Source of the DNA: DATBAX01 sp963723765 | Lineage (GTDB): Bacteria > Acidobacteriota > Terriglobia > Terriglobales > Acidobacteriaceae | Reading direction: 5' to 3' | Assembly: GCA_963723765.1 (NCBI GenBank) | Contig: CAVRSD010000005.1 | Location: 868,001 to 932,000 of the forward strand | DNA: 64,000 bases | Shown here: one piece after another, positions 55,109 to 63,974 of the stretch | How positions within the stretch are numbered: position 1 is the stretch's first letter | How the letters are laid out: each line of letters opens with the position of its first letter | Translations under genes and position numbers: made by a program | The notes under the pieces: generated by a model | What the model saw: the letters and a program-made list of their open reading frames with translations, nothing else | The model's database searches: none | Told to the model about the DNA's origin: nothing

Positions 55109-55114
55109 TATAAT
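55109..55114 (+). promoter_or_regulatory. TATAAT -10 box for the H1-like gene
   Basis: A perfect TATAAT (preceded by TGTGC) lies 110 bases before the H1-like protein start. A matching -35 box is not clear. A leader of about 100 bases would result, ending in AGGAGGAAAG before the ATG. Confidence 0.45.
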
Positions 55115-55223
55115 CGCGCCCCGTTCGGAGAAATTGTTTTTCGGTTGTCTTTTTCTTTCTTAGTTGCAGTCCCATTTTTCGCAGTTTCCCGGCGCCGAGC
55201 GCAGCCGGTAATCAGGAGGAAAG

Positions 55224-55625
55224 ATGATTTTCGAAGAGACCCTCTTTTTTATGCGTGATGATGACAACGACGAATTTGGCGAACCCAGCCCTTACAGCGA
55301 TTCCATAGAAGAAGATTACGAGGAAGACGAAGAGGAAGAAGAAGCGGAAGTGCCAACCGTAATTGTGGCCGAAGCCGAACTGCTCATCCCGGCGCCCCCA
55401 GCTCCGAAGCCCGCAGCGAAGAAACCGGCACCTAAGAAGCCGGCAGCCAAAAAGCCTGCGGCGAAGAAACCAGCCAAGAAAAAAGCTCCGAAAAAAGCTG
55501 CCAAGAAAAAAGCGGCAAAGAAGAAACCCGCCAAAAAGGCCGCCAAGAAAAAAGCGGCAAAAAAGAAGGCGCCTGCGAAAAAGAAAGCTGCCAAGAAGAA
55601 GGCAACCAAGAAAAAGCGCCACTAA
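55224..55625 (+). CDS. Histone-H1-like protein with acidic head and Lys/Ala-rich tail
   Basis: The 133-residue protein has two opposite halves. Residues 1-52 include a strongly acidic stretch (DSIEEDYEEDEEEEEAE). Residues 62-133 consist of KKPAAKKPAAKK-type and KKAAKKKAAK-type repeats, like AlgP and bacterial H1-like proteins. The tail would bind DNA or RNA non-specifically; the head could limit binding or contact other proteins. AGGAGGAAAG before the ATG is a very strong ribosome site, suggesting high expression, and an intrinsic terminator follows. Opposite-strand frames are compositional shadows. Assignment is from composition only. Confidence 0.82.
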   Translation: MIFEETLFFMRDDDNDEFGEPSPYSDSIEEDYEEDEEEEEAEVPTVIVAEAELLIPAPPAPKPAAKKPAPKKPAAKKPAAKKPAKKKAPKKAAKKKAAKKKPAKKAAKKKAAKKKAPAKKKAAKKKATKKKRH

Positions 55626-55647
55626 ACTGATTTCATCCCTTTGCGAG

Positions 55648-55675
55648 AGCCGCGGCTTTATGCTGCGGCTTTTTC
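55648..55675 (+). terminator. Intrinsic terminator after the H1-like gene
   Basis: AGCCGC at 55648-55653 pairs with GCGGCT at 55665-55670, and the stem can extend inward through GGC/TGC. It is followed by TTTTC. It lies 23 bases after the stop codon. Confidence 0.8.
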
Positions 55676-55764
55676 ATTGCGCTAGCTTCCGGCTCTCTTC
55701 CTGTCATGAATCACGTCTAATACTTCGTCGGTTTCCGATCGGCGATGGGAATCTCGTAGCAGCG

Positions 55765-55770
55765 TATAAT
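55765..55770 (+). promoter_or_regulatory. TATAAT -10 box for the prolyl oligopeptidase gene
   Basis: TATAAT at 55765-55770 lies 38 bases before the ATG at 55809. No convincing -35 element was seen, so this is a tentative call. Confidence 0.4.
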
Positions 55771-55808
55771 TCTCAGCCGCGTGTAATGTTCTCATTAGAA
55801 GGGATTTC

Positions 55809-58065
<2,257 letters not shown>

Positions 58066-58076
58066 CCAACCACATT

Positions 58077-58285
58077 GTCATCCTGAGCGAAGTGGATGCT
58101 TCGCAAAGCGAAGTATCCACGCAGTCGAAGGACCCCTATAAGCTGCACTCCACCGCTCTATTCCCGAATGTTTGGTTGAGACCGAGCAAGGAAATCCCTC
58201 GACCGCTGGCAGCATGCAATCTGTAGGGGTCCTTCGACTCCATGCGAACTGCGCTTCGCGCCATTCGCATTGCGCTCAGGATGAC
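58077..58285. repeat. Long inverted repeat, family 3, about 209 bp
   Basis: The left arm starts GTCATCCTGAGCGAAGTGG and runs to CGAAGGACCCCTATA. The right arm runs from TAGGGGTCCTTCGACTCC to GCTCAGGATGAC, an imperfect reverse complement. The centre of about 80 bases is unrelated. It lies between the prolyl oligopeptidase gene and a small convergent gene. GTCATCC...GGATGAC edges are shared with the elements at 13555 and 58682. Confidence 0.7.
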
Positions 58286-58297
58286 AGGGGAGTTGGA

Positions 58298-58579
58298 TTA
58301 CTTCTTGCCGCCCACCGCGGCCACGCACTTCCCGTACAGCTCAAGCAGATGCGTGGCATATTCCTCCGGCTTCGACGCGGCGCCTGTCCCCTGGAACCCA
58401 ACTCCGGACGACGTGGTGCGGCCATAGCCGGTGGTCATGGCAACAAACTTCATTAGATCGAGTGCGATGTCTTCGTTGCGGCGCGAGTGCGACGCGCTGC
58501 TGCTTCCCTCTTCCATGTATGCCTCCGTGGGACTACGAGTAATGCTGGGAATCTCTTCGTCTTCGTAGTCGTCATCCAT
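58298..58579 (-). CDS. Small acidic hypothetical protein
   Basis: The protein of about 93 residues starts MDDDYEDEEIPSITRSPTEA and has a more ordered C-terminal half, IALDLMKFVAMTTGYGRTTS then YATHLLELYGKCVAAVGGKK. The second half looks like a folded two-helix unit, and I recall similar small proteins in other acidobacterial genomes without a known role. The frame is open upstream to 58663, but a start within the acidic head is more natural. No strong ribosome site is seen. It is convergent with the prolyl oligopeptidase gene. Confidence 0.6.
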   Translation of the reverse strand: MDDDYEDEEIPSITRSPTEAYMEEGSSSASHSRRNEDIALDLMKFVAMTTGYGRTTSSGVGFQGTGAASKPEEYATHLLELYGKCVAAVGGKK

Positions 58580-58681
58580 ATCAAGATAAAAATCCGGCGG
58601 AACGAAGATGATAGCAGAGAGGAGCGGGATGCTGGATACCTCAGAATTCGAAGCGGACCCCATTTTGAACCCATCCCCATT

Positions 58682-58804
58682 GTCATCCCGAAGACCCGGC
58701 GCACTTCAGCCGGGCGAGGGATCTCGCGCGCATCATGTCGAAGGCATGGCCGCTCCACGCAGGATCCCTTGCCCGCTTGAAAAAACGCGGGGCTTCGGGA
58801 TGAC
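58682..58804. repeat. Inverted-repeat element, family 3, 123 bp
   Basis: It starts GTCATCCCGAAGACCCGGCG and ends GCTTCGGGATGAC. The left 40 bases are almost identical to the left part of the element at 13555-13660 (AGATCCGGCGCATTTCAGCC versus AGACCCGGCGCACTTCAGCC). It lies downstream of the hdeD-like gene. Confidence 0.75.
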
Positions 58805-58836
58805 AGTTTTGAGGAGACGCTTTGAAACGGCTACGC

Positions 58837-59418
58837 TTATGCGGCTTTGCTCACCGGCTGGTCCGCCGCGGCACCGACGCCCCGGCGCACCGCCAGCGAC
58901 ATCATCACCCGCGTAGTTCCGCTGAAGATCAGGCTGACGCCGACCAAAGTGCCAATCGCCCACAGCGAACTCGATGGCCAGTGGCCCAGGATCATCCCCG
59001 CCAGAGCCAGCGTGATCAGGCCGTCCAATAACAGCCAGCCTGAACCTCGCGCCGGACGCAATTGGAAAAACATCATCACATCGAGCACGCCCTCGATGAT
59101 AAACAGCGTACCCAGCAGAAGGGTCAGCGTCGCCACCCCCAGTATCGGATGCATCAGGGTATAGCCGCCAATCACTACATAGGCCAATCCCACCAGCAGC
59201 TTCCAAACCAGGCTGCTGCCGCGATGCGAGTGAAATGCGAGCACGATGTGCACCACGCCGCCAAAGACAATCAGCCATCCCAGAAAAATACTAACGGTTA
59301 CAGCAGCTATGAACGGAGAGCCGATAGCCAGCACTCCGAACAGCACCAGCAGAATTCCCCAAACAATCGACCAGCTAGAGGCCTGCCGCATGGAAGCGGC
59401 CAAGTTTTGTGCAGTCAT
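58837..59418 (-). CDS. hdeD: HdeD-family (DUF308) membrane protein
   Basis: The 193-residue protein has six membrane helices in three pairs, as in HdeD. Examples are WSIVWGILLVLFGVLAIGSP, FLGWLIVFGGVVHIVLAF and the last pair with SLWAIGTLVGVSLIFSGTTR. E. coli HdeD is linked to acid resistance at high cell density; the mechanism is unknown. The ATG at 59418 follows GGAGGAAAC and is preferred to the frame start at 59454. It appears monocistronic. Confidence 0.88.
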   Translation of the reverse strand: MTAQNLAASMRQASSWSIVWGILLVLFGVLAIGSPFIAAVTVSIFLGWLIVFGGVVHIVLAFHSHRGSSLVWKLLVGLAYVVIGGYTLMHPILGVATLTLLLGTLFIIEGVLDVMMFFQLRPARGSGWLLLDGLITLALAGMILGHWPSSSLWAIGTLVGVSLIFSGTTRVMMSLAVRRGVGAAADQPVSKAA

Positions 59419-59607
59419 GTTTCCTCCGACGATGTGACGAATAGCAAGATTCAAACCGCCACATTCTGCTCCTCGAGCCAGGATTACGCAAGAGGGCAGA
59501 TTTCGAGCCCAGGGTGGGCGGCCACGGATCTTCGCGGATTTTTTCTTTATGGCTTAATCCGTGCCGATCGGCGAAAATCCGTGGCGGTTTTGGCGAAGGA
59601 CACAAGC

Positions 59608-59739
59608 ATGCTGCAAACCGCCCGAAAAGGCGGAAGCGAATACCTTGTCAGTCGTCTCAAACTACTGACTTATAAAGATTTAAACCTGTTAACGGAAGCC
59701 GCAGATCGGCTGCGCAAAATCCTTTCCCGCGAGCCCTAA
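59608..59739 (+). CDS. Possible 43-residue basic small protein
   Basis: An ATG with an AAGGA site 7 bases upstream opens a 43-residue frame: a start MLQTARKGGSEY, then LVSRLKLLTYKDLNLLTEAA and DRLRKILSREP. The two amphipathic helices look like a real small regulator or structural protein rather than a random frame. No homologue is recognised. It lies between hdeD (opposite strand) and the next small membrane protein gene. Confidence 0.5.
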   Translation: MLQTARKGGSEYLVSRLKLLTYKDLNLLTEAADRLRKILSREP

Positions 59740-59904
59740 TCCATAAAGTCGCTTTTCAGAAACAATCAGTTCCGAAACTTGACTTGGGGTTGTAGAATGC
59801 ACCTCGACTTGTGCAACTACACTTGGGCGCGTCTCGTTTTGCCCTTGTTTCGGAACGGTTCTTAACCAGCCGTTCCACTCGCCACAGTTCAGGAGAATAC
59901 TGCT

Positions 59905-60171
59905 ATGCGCCACGCTGATCGTCTACAGTTCGTCGCCAGAGTCACCTACTATCTCGGTTGGATTTCACTGCTATTGGGAGGATTGCTTCACTTCCATATC
60001 GGCAAATCATTGTTCGCCGCGCTCAACCTTACCAAGCGCAACCTGTTTGAGGTGAGCGTGGTATTGTTCGTCATTTGCCTGGCTTCCGGCATCCGCGCCC
60101 TCATCGCGGCCGGCAGTATCCCGGCGGACAATCAGGTACCGGTCGCGCCCAGAAAACAGGTTGCTGCATAA
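59905..60171 (+). CDS. Small two-helix membrane protein
   Basis: The 88-residue protein has two membrane helices (VTYYLGWISLLLGGLLHF and LFEVSVVLFVICLASGIRAL) separated by a polar loop, and a short basic C-terminal tail. An AGGAG site lies 9 bases before the ATG. I recall similar short proteins in Terriglobia but no function. It is likely an inner-membrane protein of its own transcription unit. Confidence 0.7.
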   Translation: MRHADRLQFVARVTYYLGWISLLLGGLLHFHIGKSLFAALNLTKRNLFEVSVVLFVICLASGIRALIAAGSIPADNQVPVAPRKQVAA

Positions 60172-60555
60172 AAACCTGGAAACTTTGAAGGGCCCTCCAC
60201 CGGTTCCGGCAGGGTCACAAAACTCCCTCAGCATAACTCCCGCGTGACGCTTAGTCCTGGCGTCGAGGCAGTTTTGCGCTTGCAGGTTTAGGTTTTGCAC
60301 AGGGATTTGTACAAAACCATGGAAGGAATATGTCTGTTCGGTTTTCGGAACAAAGCTAAATAATATTTTGATGGTAGGGTCAGTCGTCTAGGATTTTCTT
60401 GCTTCTCCCCGTCGTTTTGCTGGCTGGGCCGAACCCCTTGGATTGAAATTTTCACCAGCGGTACAAACGGCCAAGTTGTGTCTATCGCCATTTAGAACTG
60501 AGGTCTATCTGTCTTGATTCAAGATTTCGGATCATTCGGCATGTCGCCAGTTCTT
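60172..60555. other. 384-base region without a recognised gene
   Basis: No convincing frame, terminator or family 1-3 repeat was seen here. It contains an A/T-rich patch (AAAGCTAAATAATATTTTG) near 60351. It lies between the small membrane protein gene and the 3' end of the XRE/S24 regulator gene. Confidence 0.4.
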
Positions 60556-61272
60556 CTATGTCTCAATTCCTACGTAGCATACCCGCCCGATCAAATAATC
60601 GTGCGCCTTCTTGCCTTCTTCCATCGCCATGACTTCAACTGGGTAAGGCTGATTATGGGGACGCAGAACCAGATGCTTCCCGGCGAGTTCCACATACTTG
60701 ATGGTGAGTGAACCGTTCTTATTCACGGCATACATATTCGATTCGCCTTTGCGGTAGGGCTTGAGCGAGTTGTAATGGCGATCAATCAGGACGGTTGCGC
60801 CCGGCAGCAGCCGGGGATACATGCTCATGCCTTCGCGCGCATCGGCCTTGATGACCACGAAACGCTCCCAGGCATCGCGGTCGCCTTCCATTTCGGAGCG
60901 CAAGCCACGCAGAAAACTTTTCTTGAATTTCAGGATCTCTTTCACGCTCATGCTCATGACCAGGGGAACGGTAGCCGCGACTTTTTCGCCGACCAGAAGC
61001 ACGTTTTCAAATTCGTCGTCGCTGGGAGGCACAATGCTGGCGCGCTTGTTGACCTCGCCGGGATCGAGCAGATCGAGGACGGAAAGGCGCTGCACTTTCA
61101 ATACTTTGTCCATGCCCTCGATGCTGAGGCCGCGCTTGCGATTAAGAAAATTGGAGATATGCGCCTGCTTGAACCCGGTCTCCTTGGCCAGCCGCAGGCC
61201 GGTTAAGTCGCCCTCTTCGATGCGCTCCCACAGGGTCTTGCGAAGATTGTCCTGCAAAACTTTGAATTTCAT
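60556..61272 (-). CDS. XRE/S24 repressor-like regulator (CI/LexA-like)
   Basis: The 238-residue protein has an N-terminal helix-turn-helix (about 20-60, TGLRLAKETGFKQAHISNFL) and a C-terminal S24 peptidase-like domain. Ser150 in GMSMYPRLLPG and Lys192 in SLTIKYVEL are in the places of the catalytic Ser/Lys dyad. No Ala-Gly or Cys-Gly pair is present between residues 60 and 148, so the usual self-cleavage site is missing. Ligand sensing without cleavage, or loss of cleavage, is therefore possible. It diverges from the DUF2292-like gene. A TATACT lies 7 bases before its ATG, so its transcript may be nearly leaderless, as for lambda cI. Confidence 0.85.
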   Translation of the reverse strand: MKFKVLQDNLRKTLWERIEEGDLTGLRLAKETGFKQAHISNFLNRKRGLSIEGMDKVLKVQRLSVLDLLDPGEVNKRASIVPPSDDEFENVLLVGEKVAATVPLVMSMSVKEILKFKKSFLRGLRSEMEGDRDAWERFVVIKADAREGMSMYPRLLPGATVLIDRHYNSLKPYRKGESNMYAVNKNGSLTIKYVELAGKHLVLRPHNQPYPVEVMAMEEGKKAHDYLIGRVCYVGIET

Positions 61273-61537
61273 GCGCGGAGTATAGCACCGCGCTATAGCG
61301 ATTTGCTATTGACGATTCAAGTGCAACATCTGAAAGAAATGGCCGAAAACGGTGGAAAACACCCGTGCCGCAACCATTTCCACAGCAAATATGCCAACTT
61401 TTTACTATCACTTTGCGCTAATCATAATGCAAGTACAACATCTGCAAGCAAATATAAATTCGTTGACGTGCGAACCTTTTGAGCTATACGATGAGCGCCT
61501 TGCTATAACTCAACTTCTCCCTTCAGGAAATACAACG
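61273..61537. promoter_or_regulatory. Divergent control region with repeated operator-like words
   Basis: A rightward promoter TTGACG (61463-61468) and TATACG (61485-61490), 16 bases apart, precedes the small gene at 61538. A leftward TATACT (61279-61284 complement) faces the repressor start. GCTATA or its complement appears at 61281, 61292, 61294, 61483 and 61502. CAAGTGCAACATCTGAAAG at 61318-61336 recurs as CAAGTACAACATCTGCAAG at 61430-61448 (17 of 19 match, start-to-start 112 bases). These look like two sets of protein-binding sites flanking both promoters. Confidence 0.55.
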
Positions 61538-61768
61538 ATGGATAGCAATCGACAATCCGAGAACGAGGAAACCAGCTTCGGAGAATTCCGCCGCAAGGTG
61601 CGTTTCGCCGAAGTCCTGTCTTCCTCGATGGAGCGGCTGTTGGGCCAGATCCACTTTACGGGCCGGGTCAGCGTGGTGGTGCAAAATGGCCGGGTACTGA
61701 AATCCGGCTATGAGGAGGGCTACTTCCGTCAGGCGAGCCAGGAACCGGGGCGACCCGGCTTTCAGTAG
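61538..61768 (+). CDS. Small DUF2292-like protein
   Basis: The 76-residue protein has an acidic N-terminus and a compact segment, LLGQIHFTGRVSVVVQNGRV, resembling the DUF2292 (YezD) fold, where a strand-turn-strand ends in a basic motif. The function of that family is unknown. The ATG has an AGGAAA site 7 bases upstream; a longer frame from 61352 crosses the control region and is rejected. It is the first gene rightward from the repressor and is followed by an intrinsic terminator. Confidence 0.65.
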   Translation: MDSNRQSENEETSFGEFRRKVRFAEVLSSSMERLLGQIHFTGRVSVVVQNGRVLKSGYEEGYFRQASQEPGRPGFQ

Positions 61769-61834
61769 CTCGACGCAAGGTTGAAGAGCACTCATAACTA
61801 AATATTTCACTCAGGTACTCCGTAATAGAAACGG

Positions 61835-61874
61835 GCCCTGTGACCGAGCAATCGGCGCAGGGCCTTTTGTTTTG
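61835..61874 (+). terminator. Intrinsic terminator after the DUF2292-like gene
   Basis: GGCCCTG at 61835-61841 and CAGGGCC at 61859-61865 form a 7-base stem, with further pairing CCGA/TCGG inside, followed by TTTTGTTTT. Confidence 0.8.
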
Positions 61875-61880
61875 GGAAAT

Positions 61881-61957
61881 CAGCTCTCCGCTGTCAGCTA
61901 TCAGCTCACAGCCAAAGCGAGGGTTTTCCGAAAGCTGAGAGCTGACAGCTGATAGCG
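61881..61957. repeat. Near-palindromic element with AGCTGACAGCTGATAGC arms
   Basis: TCAGCTCTCCGCTGTCAGCT at the left faces GAGAGCTGACAGCTGATAGC at the right. The arms are built of repeated AGCT words. It sits between the terminator at 61835 and the zinc-ribbon gene. Confidence 0.6.
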
Positions 61958-61972
61958 AACTTGGAGGCAATC

Positions 61973-62218
61973 ATGGAAATGGCAGAGCAGGCGGTAGTTC
62001 TATTGGAACTGAAGTATTGCGAACGGTGTGGCGGGTTATGGGTGCGTCCGGCAGGCTCGGACGAGGTTTATTGCGCGTGCTGCGCCATTGAAATGGCGGA
62101 CTTCGCGCTGCCTCGCAAAAAGAAAACCAGTCCGCGCTTGCCGGGAAACCACGCCACGGACGCGGTCCCGGCTGGTCCTCGGTTGGTTGCGCTGTGCGGG
62201 CGGGGGGGTGAAGCATGA
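61973..62218 (+). CDS. Zinc-ribbon small protein
   Basis: The 81-residue protein has a zinc ribbon: Cys16-x2-Cys19 in KYCERCGGLWVRP and Cys34-x2-Cys37 in VYCACCAIEM, then a basic segment LPRKKKTSPRL. It may bind nucleic acid or RNA polymerase. GGAGG lies 5 bases before the ATG; a TTG at 61961 is less likely. The stop overlaps the start of the sigma-like gene (ATGA at 62215-62218), so the two are translationally coupled and may act together. Confidence 0.75.
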   Translation: MEMAEQAVVLLELKYCERCGGLWVRPAGSDEVYCACCAIEMADFALPRKKKTSPRLPGNHATDAVPAGPRLVALCGRGGEA

Positions 62219-62763
62219 CCGCCACAGTAATTGCATTTGTGAAGGCAAACGCAATTCCTGGGCGGCCAGTCATCGCCGCCGCTGCGACGATCGACCATGC
62301 TTCGGGTGCCGATCCCGATCTTTGGCTGTACCGGGAACGCACGGTGGGCATGCTCCGGCGCTATTTGCGGATCTCCATCGAAGTAGGGCGCTTGCCTTCA
62401 CTCCTGGGGCGCGAGTTTTTTCGCACCCGAGTTACTTCTTATCGGGTTTCCACTTTTGAGGACGCGGTGATCTTCGTACATGACGTGGAACGCAGCCTGG
62501 AACGGCTGGATGCGTTCGACAAGAAACTGATTGGGCGCATCGTGCTGCAGGAATACACGCAGGAAGAAGCGGCACGCCTGCTGCAATGCGGACGGCGCAC
62601 AGTGGGCCGCCGTTTTCCGGAGGCGCTCGACCGATTGAGCGAAAATTTCCTAGCTGGCGGGTTATTGACCCGGCTGCCGGGAGCGAATTCGTCGAAGGAA
62701 AAATCCTGTCAAGAGGGGAGACGGCAGGAAAGTTTGGTAAGTCATTCTGCGCAGAGGAAATAA
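62215..62763 (+). CDS. Sigma-like helix-turn-helix protein
   Basis: The 182-residue protein has a C-terminal helix-turn-helix (residues about 107-146, GRIVLQEYTQEEAARLLQCG then RRTVGRRFPEALDRLSENFL) like region 4 of ECF sigma factors or ArpU-type phage activators. The middle (VERSLERLDAFDKKLI) may be the preceding helical region. A region 2 that would melt DNA is not clear, so it may be an activator or an atypical sigma factor. Coupled to the zinc-ribbon gene. A terminator follows 80 bases after the stop. Confidence 0.75.
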   Translation: MTATVIAFVKANAIPGRPVIAAAATIDHASGADPDLWLYRERTVGMLRRYLRISIEVGRLPSLLGREFFRTRVTSYRVSTFEDAVIFVHDVERSLERLDAFDKKLIGRIVLQEYTQEEAARLLQCGRRTVGRRFPEALDRLSENFLAGGLLTRLPGANSSKEKSCQEGRRQESLVSHSAQRK

Positions 62764-62843
62764 AGTTCCGCGCGTGGTGGCACATTTCCCCTGCACGGTT
62801 TGTTATGCTGAATTTAGGTCACAAAGTTTGCGAAGGCATGGCA

Positions 62844-62868
62844 GCGCGTCATCACGACGCGCTTTTTT
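62844..62868 (+). terminator. Intrinsic terminator after the sigma-like gene
   Basis: GCGCGTC at 62844-62850 and GACGCGC at 62856-62862 form a perfect 7-base stem with a 5-base loop, followed by TTTTTTATTTT. Confidence 0.82.
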
Positions 62869-62886
62869 ATTTTGGTCACGATTTAC

Positions 62887-63273
62887 ATGAAGAGAGCCAA
62901 AGCAAAAACGGCGAGCAAGACATCGCAGCGGGTTGCGTCCGGAAAAGGGGCGCGCAAGCCGGCGGACCTGGCGGCCATCCGCGAGCAGATTACGAATCTG
63001 GTGGGAAACGAAGCGGTGGGGATGGTCGAGACCACGATCGCGGAAGTCGAAAAGGGCCATTACCTGGCGTTGAAATATCTGTTCGAGATGATTGGTCTGT
63101 ATCCCACGGCTGGAGCAGAAGAGACTCCCGGCGAAGATTCGCTGGCCAGGACATTGCTGCGCCGTTTGGGATTTCCGGAAGAAGCAGCTCCGGTGGAGTC
63201 GACGCAGGAAAATCCAGTTACCAAAGATACCGAGGCAAACCCAACAGCAACTCCGAAGGATGCCTTAGAATGA
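62887..63273 (+). CDS. Hypothetical basic-headed helical protein
   Basis: The 128-residue protein has a Lys/Ala/Ser-rich head (MKRAKAKTASKTSQRVASGK) and a helical core: LAAIREQITNLVGNEAVGMV, then HYLALKYLFEMIGLYP, LARTLLRRLGFPEE and an acidic Pro/Thr tail. The core resembles small helical proteins encoded near phage terminases in some genomes, but I cannot assign a family. The ATG at 62887 has no strong ribosome site; the frame is open from 62872. It is 37 bases before the phosphatase gene on the same strand. Confidence 0.65.
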   Translation: MKRAKAKTASKTSQRVASGKGARKPADLAAIREQITNLVGNEAVGMVETTIAEVEKGHYLALKYLFEMIGLYPTAGAEETPGEDSLARTLLRRLGFPEEAAPVESTQENPVTKDTEANPTATPKDALE

Positions 63274-63309
63274 AGCCAGTAGCCGATCATGGAGTAACTG
63301 GACTTCAGC

Positions 63310-63774
63310 ATGGACATGACGTGGGTGACGGGCCGGATCGCTGTCGGTGGTGGAATTTGGACAGCCGAGACCATGGCAAAGGTGGCGCGCGAGGGAGTGA
63401 CGCACATCATCGACATGCAGCTTGAATTTGATGACACGGCTTTGGCAGAGCCGTTTGGGATCGAAGTTCTCTGGAATGCGATCGATGATGATTTCCAGCC
63501 GAAGCCTCCGGAAGTTTTCCAGCGCGGAGTGGAATTTGCGCTGGGGGCTTTGGACGAGGATGGAACGAAGCTGTTGATCCATTGCGCGGCGGGCATTCAT
63601 CGCGCCCCCATGATGGCCTTGGCGGTGCTCACGTCACTGGGTTGGACGGTTGACGCAGCCATGCAATTGATTGAGACCCGGCGTCCGGTAGTGGATTTCG
63701 CGGATGTGTATGTCAAAAGCGTGCAGAGATTTTTGCAAGCAAAGCAAAAACAGGCTTTGGGCGCTCGGCTTTAG
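63310..63774 (+). CDS. Dual-specificity protein phosphatase
   Basis: The 154-residue protein matches the DSP/PTP-like phosphatases. The active-site loop HCAAGIHRAPM is at about 90-100 (H-C-x5-R), with the general-acid Asp expected in WNAIDDDFQPKP. It starts WVTGRIAVGGGIWTAETMAK, the usual family opening. Such proteins remove phosphate from Tyr, Ser/Thr or inositol phosphates; the target is unknown. It closes the series of genes facing away from the XRE/S24 regulator. The closest kinase in the window is the broken sensor kinase at 50 kb. Confidence 0.88.
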   Translation: MDMTWVTGRIAVGGGIWTAETMAKVAREGVTHIIDMQLEFDDTALAEPFGIEVLWNAIDDDFQPKPPEVFQRGVEFALGALDEDGTKLLIHCAAGIHRAPMMALAVLTSLGWTVDAAMQLIETRRPVVDFADVYVKSVQRFLQAKQKQALGARL

Positions 63775-63912
63775 GCGCTGGGCTCTGGGAATAACTTTTT
63801 CGGTCGCAACTCAACTAACAATCATTTGATCAAAGCCTGGTTCCCTTCTTTTCGGGAATGCGGCCAGAAGTACGTTTAACAGCTGAAGCCTGGAGCTCAG
63901 CGCCTGGAGCTT
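63760..63912. repeat. Inverted-repeat element, family 2, copy D
   Basis: GCTCGGCTTTAGGCGCTGGG at the left faces GAAGCCTGGAGCTCAGCGCC at the right. The left edge overlaps the phosphatase stop. It is related to the copies at 8023, 27847 and 44259. Confidence 0.6.
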
Positions 63913-63950
63913 TGATCTGGTATTTGGAGGAATCATGTTTTACGCCGCGT

Positions 63951-63974
63951 GCCGCCCATTGGGGCGGCTTTTTT
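63951..63974 (+). terminator. Intrinsic terminator near the window end
   Basis: GCCGCCC at 63951-63957 and GGGCGGC at 63962-63968 pair with a 4-base ATTG loop, followed by TTTTTTATTT. The tail matches that of the terminator at 62844. It lies 14 bases after an ATG with a strong GGAGGAA site at 63935, so it may sit inside a leader. Confidence 0.7.

Noticed and set aside
55316..55622. Minus-strand frames rich in Phe and Leu opposite the H1-like gene
   Set aside because: They are the complement of AAGAAG-type lysine codons; the plus strand has the ribosome site and terminator.
62586..63425. 279-residue plus-strand frame overlapping the sigma-like and helical-protein genes
   Set aside because: It runs across the terminator at 62844 and has Gly/Arg-rich random composition; the other frames carry recognisable domains.
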